Positions 7,388 to 18,200 of a stretch of 38,702 bases of DNA are shown here, piece after piece (within the stretch, counting starts at the first letter, position 1; every line of letters starts with the position of its first letter). Location: assembly GCF_918741275.1 (NCBI RefSeq), contig NZ_CAKKNA010000023.1, positions 1 to 38,702 on the forward strand, given 5' to 3'. The translations under genes were made by a program, and so were the position numbers. Below the pieces are notes generated by a model that saw nothing but the letters and a program-made list of their open reading frames with translations, searched no databases and was not told the DNA's origin. This DNA is from Bacillus sp. CECT 9360 (GTDB taxonomy: Bacteria; Bacillota; Bacilli; Bacillales; DSM-1321).

Positions 7388-9583
7388 TCAAGCGATTGTC
7401 TTTTTAATTAAATTTTCCCACAATTTCTGATTATGCTCCCAGTCGGCGGAAGGGTGATCTCCCCGGTAAATGTATAACTCATAATTCCGAGTGATTTTCC
7501 CCATCTCACCTGAATAAAAATAGGAATCAACATAGTCAGCATAATCTCTTAATGTCTGATCTCCAGGCCGTTTAAGCCCCTTTCTTCTCAGCTGCTTCAA
7601 GAGAGTCATGTACGCCTTTGAAAAGGTGTCATGATCGTTTTTTCTTTTATAAAACGCGATTAACAGATAGGGCAGCCATCTCCCTCTTAATTTAAAAATG
7701 AGCAAGCCAATTAAAAGAATACCGGCGGTAATTGCTATCAAGGCCTTCCAATTTTCATTCAGCCAGCTTTCCTGATTGATTGCCGATTCAGCCGTTTGTT
7801 TCTCAGTTGCCTGTTCAGGCTTCGTTGGAGTCTCTTGTTGGGCCGCTGGTTCCTCTTGTTCTGTTCCCGGTTCCGGCGTTTCCGTTGGATCAGTCTCTGT
7901 TGAGGAATAAAATTCGGTATTGTTGGAAAACCCTTTTGTCGGCTCAAACGGAACCCAGCCGGCATTCGGGAAATACACTTCGACCCAGGAATGGGCATTA
8001 TTATTCGTTACTTCGTATACCCGTTCGCCATCTCGGGTAACTTGGTCACCCTCCGTATACCCCTTGACCCATCTGGCTGGTATATCGATGGAACGCAGCA
8101 ACATTACCATAGATGTAGAAAAGTTATCGCAGTAACCCCTTTTCGTCTCGAACAAAAATTGATCTACATAGTCCTCGGCGTCTCCTGGATAAGGAATATC
8201 CACTTGATCATAGACAAACTCCCCTCCATCGAAATGATTCTCTATTGCCTTTACCTGATCATACCAATTGGTTTCTTCAGCTGTGATTGTTTGGGCAAGC
8301 TCCCTGATCCGGTCAGGAAAACCTGTAGGAATCTGGGTATACCGGTTCAGAAACTCAGGATTAAGTTGATTCCCTTCCGTCCTTCCTACCTCTTTCAACT
8401 GGTTAATATCAAAGCTCGGCAAAGAATAAGAGAGTTCGAACGCCTTCAGCTTGATAAAATTACCTTCGTTATTATGCGATGTGACGCGGTCATTATGTCC
8501 ATGATATCTGTATAATTCTCCCGTTGGAGAGGAAATTTCCGTTACACTTCCCGGTCCAGGATACGGAACATGGTTATAAGGTAATTCAATGTTTACATAT
8601 GCCTTGGAGTCAGTCGTCTTCACCCCGGGTGGATATAGAGAAATCCCAACTTTCTCCGCATCGGCAAATTCCTCATAAGAACCCGCATTATCTGCTGTTA
8701 CCCAGCCTTTTCCGGTATAGAAATCTTTGTTTTCCACTTTCCAATAATGACCCGCTGAGGTTTCTGCTTGAAAAACAACGGTATCATCATTTTCGAATCC
8801 GCCGCCAAGTGAAGAATCGTCCACCCCGTATCCGATTCTGTTCGTTCCTCCGCCTCCGGTTGCACTATCCGAATACGAAGTGATGAATGGAACCGGATCA
8901 GGCCATTGCGGATCGAGCTTAGGCGCCGCCAGTCCAATATAGGAACTGAACGCTATCATGAGCACGAGCGGAATGATCCATTTCCTAAGAGACGGAACGG
9001 TAATCGGCATCTTTTCCTGAGCAGCCAAGCGAAAAAGCGCCAGACTTCCCAGCATACTAAAGCCAATGATGACGAGCCTTATGATCGCATATCTGCCTTC
9101 ATACTCAGTAAATGTATCCAACACCGAGACAATCACCACAGTCGCGATAAAAAATAAGAGGATGCTTTTTTTGACTGAAATCCAGTAATGGAGCAAATAC
9201 GTAATCAGCCAAAGCAAAATAAAAAACAGCAACGTTTGGAATTCGAACGAAATCTTTAGAAATTCACCGTGGAACAAGAGGGCGATATCGCCCGCGATTT
9301 TTCCAACAAAATCAAAAAACCAGGACAGTTCAAAGAGGGACACTTCATAATACAGATAATGAATCACTATCAGGATGAAAATACCCAGTATCACAAAACG
9401 GGACAAAGGGGGAATCTTAAACAAATGAAGCGCAAATCCGATCGCCATAAATAAGATAAATACCTCTATATTATTCGTCTCTGTCAGCTGGCTGACGGGC
9501 CGGATCCACTCCCACACCAGGAAAAACCCGAATATATACAGAATGGTTTTGATTGCAATATCATATTTTCTCGATTGAATCAT
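7388..9583 (-). CDS. yebA: Transglutaminase-like membrane protein (YebA type)
   Basis: A 731-residue membrane protein with about six N-terminal membrane segments (residues 15-220), an extracellular transglutaminase-like domain and one more membrane segment (about 612-632) before a cytoplasmic DUF4129-type tail. The triad is visible: Cys485 in RGYCDNFS, His531 in NNAHSWVEV and an acidic residue near 548 in PFEPT. A Pro/Glu/Thr-rich linker (about 562-600) precedes the last membrane segment. The start follows AGAGGTGAT and overlaps the stop of the DUF58 gene by ATGA, so they are translationally coupled. Such MoxR/DUF58/transglutaminase trios are widespread; the substrate is unknown and protease-like action is possible. 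Confidence 0.88.
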   Translation of the reverse strand: MIQSRKYDIAIKTILYIFGFFLVWEWIRPVSQLTETNNIEVFILFMAIGFALHLFKIPPLSRFVILGIFILIVIHYLYYEVSLFELSWFFDFVGKIAGDIALLFHGEFLKISFEFQTLLFFILLWLITYLLHYWISVKKSILLFFIATVVIVSVLDTFTEYEGRYAIIRLVIIGFSMLGSLALFRLAAQEKMPITVPSLRKWIIPLVLMIAFSSYIGLAAPKLDPQWPDPVPFITSYSDSATGGGGTNRIGYGVDDSSLGGGFENDDTVVFQAETSAGHYWKVENKDFYTGKGWVTADNAGSYEEFADAEKVGISLYPPGVKTTDSKAYVNIELPYNHVPYPGPGSVTEISSPTGELYRYHGHNDRVTSHNNEGNFIKLKAFELSYSLPSFDINQLKEVGRTEGNQLNPEFLNRYTQIPTGFPDRIRELAQTITAEETNWYDQVKAIENHFDGGEFVYDQVDIPYPGDAEDYVDQFLFETKRGYCDNFSTSMVMLLRSIDIPARWVKGYTEGDQVTRDGERVYEVTNNNAHSWVEVYFPNAGWVPFEPTKGFSNNTEFYSSTETDPTETPEPGTEQEEPAAQQETPTKPEQATEKQTAESAINQESWLNENWKALIAITAGILLIGLLIFKLRGRWLPYLLIAFYKRKNDHDTFSKAYMTLLKQLRRKGLKRPGDQTLRDYADYVDSYFYSGEMGKITRNYELYIYRGDHPSADWEHNQKLWENLIKKTIA

Positions 9584-10788
9584 TGGGCTATCACCTCTGA
9601 AATTTCACCCTCAAAAAATCCTTTTTCAATATATTTCACATTGATTCCTTTTGTTTTTGCGAATTCTCGAGCCAATATTTCTTCTTTCGATAATGACGAG
9701 TCGCGATTCACTGAAAAAATAGTAAGGGCCTGATTCGTTTTAAACCGGCCAATCCATTCGACAGATTGCAAAGTTAAACGGCCGGTGATAATCACCATCG
9801 CAGCATTTGATGGCACAATTGCACTATGCTTTTCAATAATCCCTTCAATCGGAATGAAAGCATTGGCTTCGGCTTTGGCCAAGTTGTAAAATACTTTCTG
9901 CCTCTGAAGCTCTCCGCCGCGAACCGGCAGAGCTTCCCCGCTTTTTCCGGTTCGATAAAACCCGATCTGAATGCCTTTTTTACTGATGGAATGAGCAAAG
10001 GAAGCGGCATACGTTACCATGGCCTCGAATTCTTCTGCGGGTGATTCATCGAGAATCAGAAAGATGTCGTGGCTTTTCATTTCCTCGAATTCCTTCGTCA
10101 TAATGTCATTCTTCCTGGCTGTCGCTTTCCAGTTTATCCAGGAAAGCTGGTCGCCAGGCTGATATTCTCTTATCCCTGAAACAATGGAATTTTCGCGTTG
10201 AAGACGGTTGGCTGTCCCGGCACGCCCCTGATCGAACAAATTGTCGAGCTGCCTGTACGAAAGCTCCTTGTAAGCCGGGTAAACAAGCATCCTTCCTGGA
10301 AGCTCAAAGTAAGCCTCTTTATCAAACAGTCCTAAAAAGTCGCCCGTTTTCAGGCGAATCTCCTGAAAGGAATGCTCCCCGCGGGGAAGATTCTCAAGCG
10401 AATAACTAAGGGTAATCCTTCGCTTAAACCAAGGAAAAATGATTTTTTTCTTCGTTCCATCTATATGTAGTTCAAGCCGCTCCGGGAGCTTATCTTCCAC
10501 AAGTAAATAGAATAGCGGGAAATATGTTTTTCTGCTGATGGTGATTTCAACCTTCACCCTTTCACCTGTCTTGAATTCCTTTTTGCCCTGAACCCTCTCT
10601 ACTCGGAACTCCTGAATCGGATAGACAAAGAGAATGATAGAATAAATGACAAAAGGCAGAAAGCTGTAAAAGATGAACCAACTGACAAATCCGCCTTGAA
10701 ACATCGCAAAAACAAAAGCAAAGGCAACCAAAAATATCAGGCCAATCATTTTCAAGGAAGGCTTTATTTTTGATAGAAGTTTTTTCAT
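9580..10788 (-). CDS. yeaD: DUF58 domain protein (YeaD type)
   Basis: A 402-residue protein with two N-terminal membrane helices (about residues 14-55) and a cytoplasmic DUF58 domain marked by GIREYQPGDQLSWINWKATA and the following acidic segment. The C-terminal part resembles a von Willebrand A fold. DUF58 proteins usually act with a MoxR-type AAA+ ATPase, encoded here immediately upstream with 2 bases between stop and start. The next gene, yebA, overlaps its stop. The biochemical role is unknown; a chaperone-like or assembly function at the membrane is the usual proposal. Confidence 0.88.
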   Translation of the reverse strand: MKKLLSKIKPSLKMIGLIFLVAFAFVFAMFQGGFVSWFIFYSFLPFVIYSIILFVYPIQEFRVERVQGKKEFKTGERVKVEITISRKTYFPLFYLLVEDKLPERLELHIDGTKKKIIFPWFKRRITLSYSLENLPRGEHSFQEIRLKTGDFLGLFDKEAYFELPGRMLVYPAYKELSYRQLDNLFDQGRAGTANRLQRENSIVSGIREYQPGDQLSWINWKATARKNDIMTKEFEEMKSHDIFLILDESPAEEFEAMVTYAASFAHSISKKGIQIGFYRTGKSGEALPVRGGELQRQKVFYNLAKAEANAFIPIEGIIEKHSAIVPSNAAMVIITGRLTLQSVEWIGRFKTNQALTIFSVNRDSSLSKEEILAREFAKTKGINVKYIEKGFFEGEISEVIAQ

Positions 10789-10790
10789 TG

Positions 10791-11747
10791 CTAGTTCACA
10801 AGCCTTTGTACCGGAACTGGAATCTTTTTGACGATTTCCTTTACGATTTGTTCTGCGTCGATTCCTTCGTATTTAGCTTCCGATTTCAGGATGAGCCGGT
10901 GCGCGAATACAAATGGAGCCAAGTACTGAACATCATCAGGAAGCACATAATCTCTTCCATTTAAGAAAGCATAAGCCTGAGCCGCTTTCATTAATGCGAT
11001 GGATCCCCTCGGACTAGTGCCTAGATAAACATTGTGATGCTCGCGGGTCTGAGTGGCCAGATCGACAATATACCGTTTCACATTAGCATCCACATGGACG
11101 TACTTGACATCCTGCTGCAGTTCACGCAGCTCTTTGAGGCTTATCACAGGTTCAAGATCTTCAATGGGAGGCACATGCTGGGCGCGGTTCAAAACTTCCA
11201 TTTCTTCCGTGATGTCCGGATAGCCCATTTTTAATTTCAATAAAAACCGGTCCAATTGTGCTTCTGGAAGCGGATAGGTGCCTTCATATTCAATCGGGTT
11301 TTGCGTCGCCATCACAAAAAAAGGCTGCTCCAATTTTCGCGTTACCCCGTCAACGGTCACGCTAGCTTCCTCCATCCCCTCAAGCAATGCAGACTGGGTC
11401 TTCGGGGAAGTCCTGTTAATCTCATCAGCCAAAATGATGTTCCCCATAATCGGACCCGGCCGGAAAATGAACTCCTGCTCCTTTGGGTTGAAAATGGAAA
11501 CACCGGTGACATCGGAAGGAAGCAGATCGGGAGTAAACTGGATCCTCTTAAAAGCAGCACCGATGGATGTAGCCAGCGACCGCACCATCATCGTTTTGCC
11601 TACACCCGGAACATCCTCTAAAAGCACATGTCCCTCAGCAAGCAAGGCCACGAGACTCAGTTCCGCTATATCTCTCTTTCCAATGATTACTTTCTCTATA
11701 TTACGCAAAACCTTCTCTATGCTTGGATGCTTTTCTTCTTGTATCAT
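10791..11747 (-). CDS. yeaC: MoxR-family AAA+ ATPase (YeaC type)
   Basis: A 318-residue AAA+ ATPase of the MoxR group with Walker A DVPGVGKT (45-52), Walker B IILADE (104-109) and the downstream sensor segment FVMATQNP. Length and layout match the family. The ATG at 11747 follows AGGGGGA. It is the first gene of yeaC-yeaD-yebA. MoxR ATPases are thought to activate or assemble partner proteins, often with vWA-like or DUF58 partners such as the next gene. The specific client is not evident from the sequence. Confidence 0.92.
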   Translation of the reverse strand: MIQEEKHPSIEKVLRNIEKVIIGKRDIAELSLVALLAEGHVLLEDVPGVGKTMMVRSLATSIGAAFKRIQFTPDLLPSDVTGVSIFNPKEQEFIFRPGPIMGNIILADEINRTSPKTQSALLEGMEEASVTVDGVTRKLEQPFFVMATQNPIEYEGTYPLPEAQLDRFLLKLKMGYPDITEEMEVLNRAQHVPPIEDLEPVISLKELRELQQDVKYVHVDANVKRYIVDLATQTREHHNVYLGTSPRGSIALMKAAQAYAFLNGRDYVLPDDVQYLAPFVFAHRLILKSEAKYEGIDAEQIVKEIVKKIPVPVQRLVN

Positions 11748-11912
11748 CTTGGTCCCCCTGTAAAGGCATATTTCATTGTCCTAATACTATTCGTGTTTAC
11801 TCTTACAAAATCCTCCAACATTCGCTAGGCAAGTTAAGAGAAATGACTGATTCATCCGTGTCTCTCTTCCTTTTATTTTACCTTATTGATACACCTTTGA
11901 TAAAGTGGAAAT

Positions 11913-11946
11913 CATCAGAGGGTGTTTTCTTCACCCCCCTCTGATG
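11913..11946. terminator. Second hairpin downstream of the type VII secretion operon
   Basis: CATCAGAGGGTG (11913-11924) pairs with CACCCCCCTCTGATG (11932-11946), a stable stem with an 8-base loop. No long T-run follows on either strand, so it may be a weak terminator, a transcript stabiliser or the back-up to the terminator at 11969-12022. Confidence 0.5.
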
Positions 11947-11968
11947 GTTAGTTGAACCTAATGAAGGA

Positions 11969-12022
11969 AAAAGAAAAGAGACACTCCCGTTCTACAGAAT
12001 GTGGAATTCTGTCACGGAAGTG
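11969..12022 (-). terminator. Terminator of the type VII secretion operon
   Basis: On the minus strand a long stem (CACTTCCGT-GACAGAATT pairing with AATTCTGT-ACGGGAGTG, 11982-12022, with one mismatch and a bulge) is followed by TCTCTTTTCTTTTT. It starts about 10 bases after the essA stop. Confidence 0.75.
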
Positions 12023-12032
12023 CCTTATGGTC

Positions 12033-12533
12033 TTACCTTCGCTTTCTTTCTGGCTGCGGTGAGCTTTGGAGGGCCCCTTCCTTACCGATCTTAGGGACGA
12101 GGATAAAGAACAGACAAAGCACAGCCAATACTGCAATGATTCCTAACAGGAAAGTCAGATGAACCGAAAGGCTTGCTTCCTTTTTTGATTCATTGCTACT
12201 GGTAAAAGGGTTATCTTGCCCAGTAAACAAATTCAATTGCTTCGCTTTTGCCTTGATCGTATTGTTGTCCGATGAAGCCTGAAAAAGTTCTTGCTCAACA
12301 GACTCGTAACGTTTGCTTGGGTCACTTTCAAACGTCAATGCCTTCTGTTCCTCCGGCAAGGATTGTCTTTTTTCCAGCAATGACTCCTCATGGAAATACT
12401 CGGTTTGGAGCTCAATATCCCGTTCCTCATATTGGTTTGGTTCCACAATTGGATCTTCTTCTGCAAACGACATGTCAGGCATAATCATCAGCAGAAACAT
12501 GAACAGGAAGATTTCACGTTTTCTAGCCTTCAT
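12033..12533 (-). CDS. essA: Type VII secretion protein EssA
   Basis: A 166-residue membrane protein of the EssA/YueC family, the last gene of the operon. It has an N-terminal signal-like hydrophobic segment (about 8-24), an acidic extracytoplasmic region, and a C-terminal membrane helix (about 126-148) before a short basic tail ending PERKRR. Its start overlaps the end of esaA by 11 bases. EssA is needed for secretion in Staphylococcus aureus ESS; its exact role is unknown. A yueD-like gene, which follows yueC in B. subtilis, is absent. Confidence 0.8.
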   Translation of the reverse strand: MKARKREIFLFMFLLMIMPDMSFAEEDPIVEPNQYEERDIELQTEYFHEESLLEKRQSLPEEQKALTFESDPSKRYESVEQELFQASSDNNTIKAKAKQLNLFTGQDNPFTSSNESKKEASLSVHLTFLLGIIAVLAVLCLFFILVPKIGKEGALQSSPQPERKRR

Positions 12534-15267
12534 GTGCCATCTCTCTTTTGATTAACGCCCGATTCCTCAAGTATGGGATTGCTGCCGTTACTGAAGTGGC
12601 AATTGCTAAAATGATCGATGCCAGGATGAAGGATGATGAATCTCCAAACTGAATAGACTGATAGACGGTTGAAACCGGGTGATCGATATTAAAATTCGGC
12701 ATAATCAGATCTAGCAACGGTGTCGTAAAGAATATAATCAGCCCAATTACAAGGATGCTTCCAACGAACGGACCGATATAGAACGCAAGCCGGACAATAG
12801 CTGAGCAAAGGAATAACATAAGCATCGTGAATATTGTCCAGCTTATTGCTTGCATATCCTCTAACGGGTATATCCTTAAACCGTATATACTGATGATCAA
12901 GCCCACAATAAAGTTTAACAAAGCATATAGCGATGCATGCACCATAGGCGCCACTTTTGAATAAAGATGCAAGAAAAATCCTATTAACAAACCGCTGATT
13001 AAAATGATAACAAGCATGATAATCGGCGGGGTATAAGATGACTCTTCTTTCAGGACATCGCCGCTGATTTGAACAGGATTGGCCAGATAGTCATATACAT
13101 ATCCGTTTTGCTGGTCATCAACCTGTGTGTTGTTAAGAACGCCATAAAAATCATTTTTTATCAATTTCGTAGATTCTACATTCAAAGCCCAGTTGTTATT
13201 TAAGTCGTCCGCTCTCTTCTGTACCGTACCAACCTTCGTTTGAAGCTCGTTTGTATAGTCTGTGACCTGATCCTGACGATCGGCAACTGAGTTGACAAGG
13301 TCGGAAACGCTCTTAAGATTGCCCGCTGTACTATCTTGCATGGTCACGAAAAATTCACCGTTCAGATTATCGGAAGTAAGCGGTTCATTTTCTGGGACAG
13401 GTGTATTCCCCCCTAAATTAGTGCTTATCTCACTTGCATTTTCTTTGATTAATTGTAATTCTGTCATCATTTCTGTTTGTTCATCATTGATATTTTGATC
13501 GTATTCTTTAACAAACCCTGCAAAGTTGCCGAAGTCTTCCTCTACACCGGAAATCATACTTGAATTAGATTCAAGTCCTTTCAAGGTTGTATCTAATGTC
13601 GCCGAAAAATCCTCTTTTATTTCCCCAAGCCTATCCTGATTCTCTACAATTCCGTTAATAAGTTTGTCTTCCGGATCTGTAGATTGTTGAATCGCTTGTT
13701 GGTATGAAGAAAGCAACCCGTGGTACAAAATTAACTGACCGATATTTCGATTCTGGATATCTGCATTAAATTGTCCGGCCAAGATGTTTTTTCTTCGCTC
13801 TGATAACTCTGATGATTCAAGAATATTTCTTTCACTTATCATGATCTCGCGAATTATTTCTTCTTCAGAATTAGCTGGATTCATGTTTTGCAGCTTTTCC
13901 TGCAGCTTCTTAAGCAACTCTTTATAGTCAATGACCAGCTGCTTTTGAGTGGCGGCTTGCTGTGATACCTGACCTTCTACTTTCTTAACATTAGCTTCCA
14001 GGTTACCGAGATTTTTATTAACCTCCGCCCAATTTCCTGTCTGTTGTTCTGTTTTCATTGATTCTAAATTTTTTCGGAGCAAGGATACTTGCTCATGTAT
14101 ACCGCTAAGTGTTACTTCATTAGTCTTTGCTGCCGGTGACTCCTTGATATTAAGAGCCATCGTTTGTCCACCCGACTGTTCTCCGGAGCCGTTTTGTAAA
14201 CTCCTCCTTGATTCTATCAGCCGTTGTTGAATATCATCCAATAACGCGATGTCCGATCTTTCCTTGAACACTTTCATTAAATCTTTTTGGGAACCTAACA
14301 CTTCATCGAATTGTTCACCAATGTTCGCGGTTTTAATATGATCGGATAACTCATTTAGCGAAGTATTACTATCAGTGATTCTAGTTTCCAGCCTGTAAAT
14401 CTCACCATCTAAGTCAAATTCAGGTCTAGGGTTGCCCCTGTTGCTATAGATTGTTTGCAGATCGTCAATATTACTTACACTTTCCTGAAGATACTGCTGG
14501 AACATTTCCGATTGAGTTTCTTGATAAACTCTATAACGTGTTACATCTTCCACAAAGGTATCAACTTTTGCTTTTGAAGCCTCGAACTCTCCTGCTGTTT
14601 CAGTGGATGTCTTTCCTGCATCCTTTGTAGAGGAGAAAATGCTCTCAAGCATTTCTTTCTGCTGGCTGATGTCTCCAGCTAGCTGCTTTGAGCTTGGGGT
14701 ATAAAAGTCATACATCGTTTTTTGGAAAACAATTTCTTTTTCAAGGATATTATCAAACTTTTTGCGGATATCCTCTACTGCCTGGGAAACGTGGCTCCAA
14801 TAAAGGGTGGAAACCTGCTTATTCATCTTGCTTTTGGCAACTTCCAGTTCCCTTTGCACTTTTTCGAGATTTTCGGCATTAAGGCTCGTCTGCACTTTGT
14901 ATTGAACCCCTGCTTTGATTGGTTCATTCTCATTGAAAGTCATAATATTCCTTGAGAAATCCGAAGGTAAATAAACAACAGCATCATATTGCTTATCTTC
15001 GAGGCCCTTTTCTGCCGTATTTCGGTTTACAACATACCATTTATAATCCGAATCTGTATCGAGAGAGGATGAAACTTCCTTTCCGAAGGTAATCGGTCCT
15101 TTCTCATATTCAGATCCTTGGTCCTCATTGACGATTGCAATTCCCCTCGTTGCTGTTTCCTGTTGTTTCATCGGATCATGGCCAACAAAAGTAAAGAAAA
15201 GAATCGGCAGCAGTAAAATGAACACCATTTTCCCAATAATTGATAGCGGCTTAATTTTCTCAGACAT
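12523..15267 (-). CDS. esaA: Type VII secretion membrane protein EsaA (YueB family)
   Basis: A 914-residue integral membrane component of the Gram-positive type VII secretion apparatus. It has one N-terminal membrane segment (ending LLPILFFTFVG), a very long extracellular domain of about 700 residues rich in coiled-coil, and a C-terminal block of about five to six membrane segments. B. subtilis YueB, the same family, is the irreversible receptor of phage SPP1, so this protein is a plausible phage receptor. The ATG at 15267 follows GAGGTG by six bases; an upstream in-frame GTG lies inside that ribosome site. It follows essC after 17 bases and overlaps essA. Confidence 0.92.
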   Translation of the reverse strand: MSEKIKPLSIIGKMVFILLLPILFFTFVGHDPMKQQETATRGIAIVNEDQGSEYEKGPITFGKEVSSSLDTDSDYKWYVVNRNTAEKGLEDKQYDAVVYLPSDFSRNIMTFNENEPIKAGVQYKVQTSLNAENLEKVQRELEVAKSKMNKQVSTLYWSHVSQAVEDIRKKFDNILEKEIVFQKTMYDFYTPSSKQLAGDISQQKEMLESIFSSTKDAGKTSTETAGEFEASKAKVDTFVEDVTRYRVYQETQSEMFQQYLQESVSNIDDLQTIYSNRGNPRPEFDLDGEIYRLETRITDSNTSLNELSDHIKTANIGEQFDEVLGSQKDLMKVFKERSDIALLDDIQQRLIESRRSLQNGSGEQSGGQTMALNIKESPAAKTNEVTLSGIHEQVSLLRKNLESMKTEQQTGNWAEVNKNLGNLEANVKKVEGQVSQQAATQKQLVIDYKELLKKLQEKLQNMNPANSEEEIIREIMISERNILESSELSERRKNILAGQFNADIQNRNIGQLILYHGLLSSYQQAIQQSTDPEDKLINGIVENQDRLGEIKEDFSATLDTTLKGLESNSSMISGVEEDFGNFAGFVKEYDQNINDEQTEMMTELQLIKENASEISTNLGGNTPVPENEPLTSDNLNGEFFVTMQDSTAGNLKSVSDLVNSVADRQDQVTDYTNELQTKVGTVQKRADDLNNNWALNVESTKLIKNDFYGVLNNTQVDDQQNGYVYDYLANPVQISGDVLKEESSYTPPIIMLVIILISGLLIGFFLHLYSKVAPMVHASLYALLNFIVGLIISIYGLRIYPLEDMQAISWTIFTMLMLFLCSAIVRLAFYIGPFVGSILVIGLIIFFTTPLLDLIMPNFNIDHPVSTVYQSIQFGDSSSFILASIILAIATSVTAAIPYLRNRALIKREMAHEG

Positions 15268-15284
15268 TGCATTCACCTCTTTCT

Positions 15285-18200
15285 TTAATCATTAAGTGGA
15301 ATTTGAATCTTGCTTTCTTTGCCGCCCTGGACATAGTAACCATAGCCCGGCTGGATCTCCTCTTCATTTCGTGAATACGGTAGAGTAAACAAACTCTGTT
15401 CCGATTTCTTCATGAGCAAGACAGCCTGCCTGATCTGCTTTACCTCATTGGTAAAGGAATCGAATCCTTTCATAAACTCATTTGCATTCCCGGCAACAAT
15501 TAAGCTAAAGCCCAAATGGCTGTATTGCTTAAGAAGCATAGTCAGTCGATCCTGGATTTTCCCGTCTGCACTTTGCTGAAATCTGGAAATGCTGTCGAGG
15601 ACAAAAAGAATTGGCTCGTAAGGATTCTGCTTGATTTGACTACGTTCAATCGATTGCAAATAATCCTTCTCTCTTTCTTCAAAAATGCTGGAAATGTGGT
15701 CAAGCCATTCGTTGATCTGTTCTTTTGTCTCGACATATTTCACATTTTCCCTGGCTGCATATGACGACAGTCCGCGATCAACCGCGTCGTAGATTCCTAT
15801 TTCTCCAATTTGCTGTGCTAAAAGAGAATCGAGCATCACTTTTAGGACATTGGTTTTCCCTTTACGGGATTGTCCCAAGACAACGACGTGAGGGTTTGCT
15901 CTTATATCTATGGAAACAGGTAATACACTCTCTTCCTCCAGCCCGATCGGCATCAGATGAGCTCCATAGTCTTGAGCAATGTATTGCTTAAAGCCTGGCA
16001 TATCGAGACGTGCCGGAAGCATTGGTATCGCCGCAGGCTTTTTCACTCCTTGATACAATTCATTTAGGCTTGCCACTTGTTTTTTTACGTTTTCCAATAC
16101 AGCAATATCATCATCACCATCAGCCGGCAGGTAAATCTGGGCCAAATAGGTTTCATCCTTTTTAATAAGCGCCCTCCCCGGTACAGGTTCATTATCAAAA
16201 GGAGTTCGTCCTAGAATCGAATAACTTTCTGAGCTATCCATTAAATAATGGATAATTTTTGTCTTGAGATTATTCATTAGCGGCTGGCGCATGGCGTTTA
16301 TTCTTGTGGCCGTAAAGATCATAAATATCCCGAGCGCTTGGCCATCGCGCGCAAATTGCGTGAATTGCGATTCGATATCCTGCAACTCTTCCTTTACGAG
16401 GTCAAAGTTATCGATTGCGATGAAAATAATTGGCAATTTATCTTCGCTCAGGGAATTATATAGTTTGATCGTGCTCAGTTCTTTTTCGGTGAAAAGCTGT
16501 TTTCGCCTCTCAATCTCTACCTTTAGAAAACTGATGAACTTCTCTATCTTGCGATGTTCGTCAAAACGGAAATAGTCTCCTGTATGGGCCAGCTGTCTGA
16601 GCGGCAGCAATGCACTGTTTCCAAAATCAAACAGGTAATAATGAAGCTCATCAGGACTGTGCTGCTCGGCGAAATGTAATAAAAGCGTCATCACTGTTGA
16701 TGATTTGCCGTAACCAGAAGAGCCAAAAATCCCGATATTTCCATCTTCAATCCAGTTATATACATAATGGGATTGGCTCTGTTTTTCAGGTTCATCCTTT
16801 AAGCCGATATAGTAAAGTTCTTTGCGGCCGCTGATTGCTTCCATTCTCGATAACCGCTCCTTAAGCGGGGGAAGCCACGGACTTTTCAGCTTCGGAATCG
16901 ACAAATCGTTCTGCACTTTCACAATTTCTTGAACCACTGCATCAATTTCTGTCTGTTTTTCTTTCTTCTTCCCAACTGTTTGAGCCGTCACATTGGAAAT
17001 CTGGACGAGACCCAGATCGGTTACGATCGCAATTTCATCTTCGGCACCGAACGTATCCTCCATATACGGGGCTCCGCTCCACGCCGATTGAAACAATTCA
17101 TACGCTTCATTGTTACCCACCTGTAAATAGCCTCTACCGGTAACCGTAATATTGGCTGCGTCGCTGTTCTTTAAGATTTCTTTGCTATCATTGGCGTCTT
17201 GTACCTTTAGGGCAATCTTAAACCTGGCATTGCTCCATATCTGGTTATCGATAATCCCACCCGGTTTCTGCGTCGCCAATATGAGATGGACACCAAGGCT
17301 TCGGCCGATACGGGCCGCACTCACTAATTCCCGGATGAACTCCGGCTCTTCATTCTTAAGCTCGGCAAATTCATCAGAAATCAAGAATAAGTGAGGCAGC
17401 GGTTCCTCCGCTCTGCCATCTTTATGCAAATCTGTGTAATCGTTAATATGGTTTACTTCATATTGATCAAACAGGCGTTGGCGTTTCTTTAACTCGCTGT
17501 TAATCGATGCAAGCGCCCGGGCACTGAAGTTTTTGCTTCCTTCAATGTTTGTAATCGTACCAAGAAGATGAGGAATATTTTTAAACGGTTGGGCCATTCC
17601 GCCACCCTTATAATCAATTAATAGAAAAGCAACCTCATGCGGGTGAAAATGCACAGCAAGAGACAGGATATACGTCTGCAGCAATTCACTTTTACCGGAA
17701 CCGGTTGTCCCGGCAAGCAATCCATGCGGGCCGTGAGCTTTTTCATGCAGATTGAGCTCTACGATATCCTTTCTTCCTTTCAGGCCAATCGGTACCGCCA
17801 GTGACTCAGAAGACTTATTATTCATCCAATTGCGATCGATCGACAGCTCTTCCACTTCTCGCGCGTCGTGAAGCTGTAAAAAAGATACCATATCAGGAAT
17901 CGAATTATTCATTCCTTTTTGATGATCCAGCGATCTAAGCAGTCGGGAATAACGTTCATTCCCTTCCTTCGAGTGGCTATCCAGAGAAAAGGAAGTATGC
18001 ACGGCTTTCCTGTCCTGAATTAAAATTTCACCTTCTCGTTCATTGATATATCGTACAAGTGTGTGAATATTTTCCGTTAAACTTTCTTTTGTATCCGTAG
18101 CAAAAATAGACGAAATTCCGATTTGTTCTTCTTTTCCTTCTAAATACTCCATAATCACGTGCTCTGAAATTAAGCTATGGTCAGAGATAATAAATATAAA

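Noticed and set aside
7776..7920. Low-complexity Pro/Glu/Thr/Gln segment as a separate small gene
   Set aside because: It is the extracellular linker of YebA in the proper frame; the other frames have no ribosome site.
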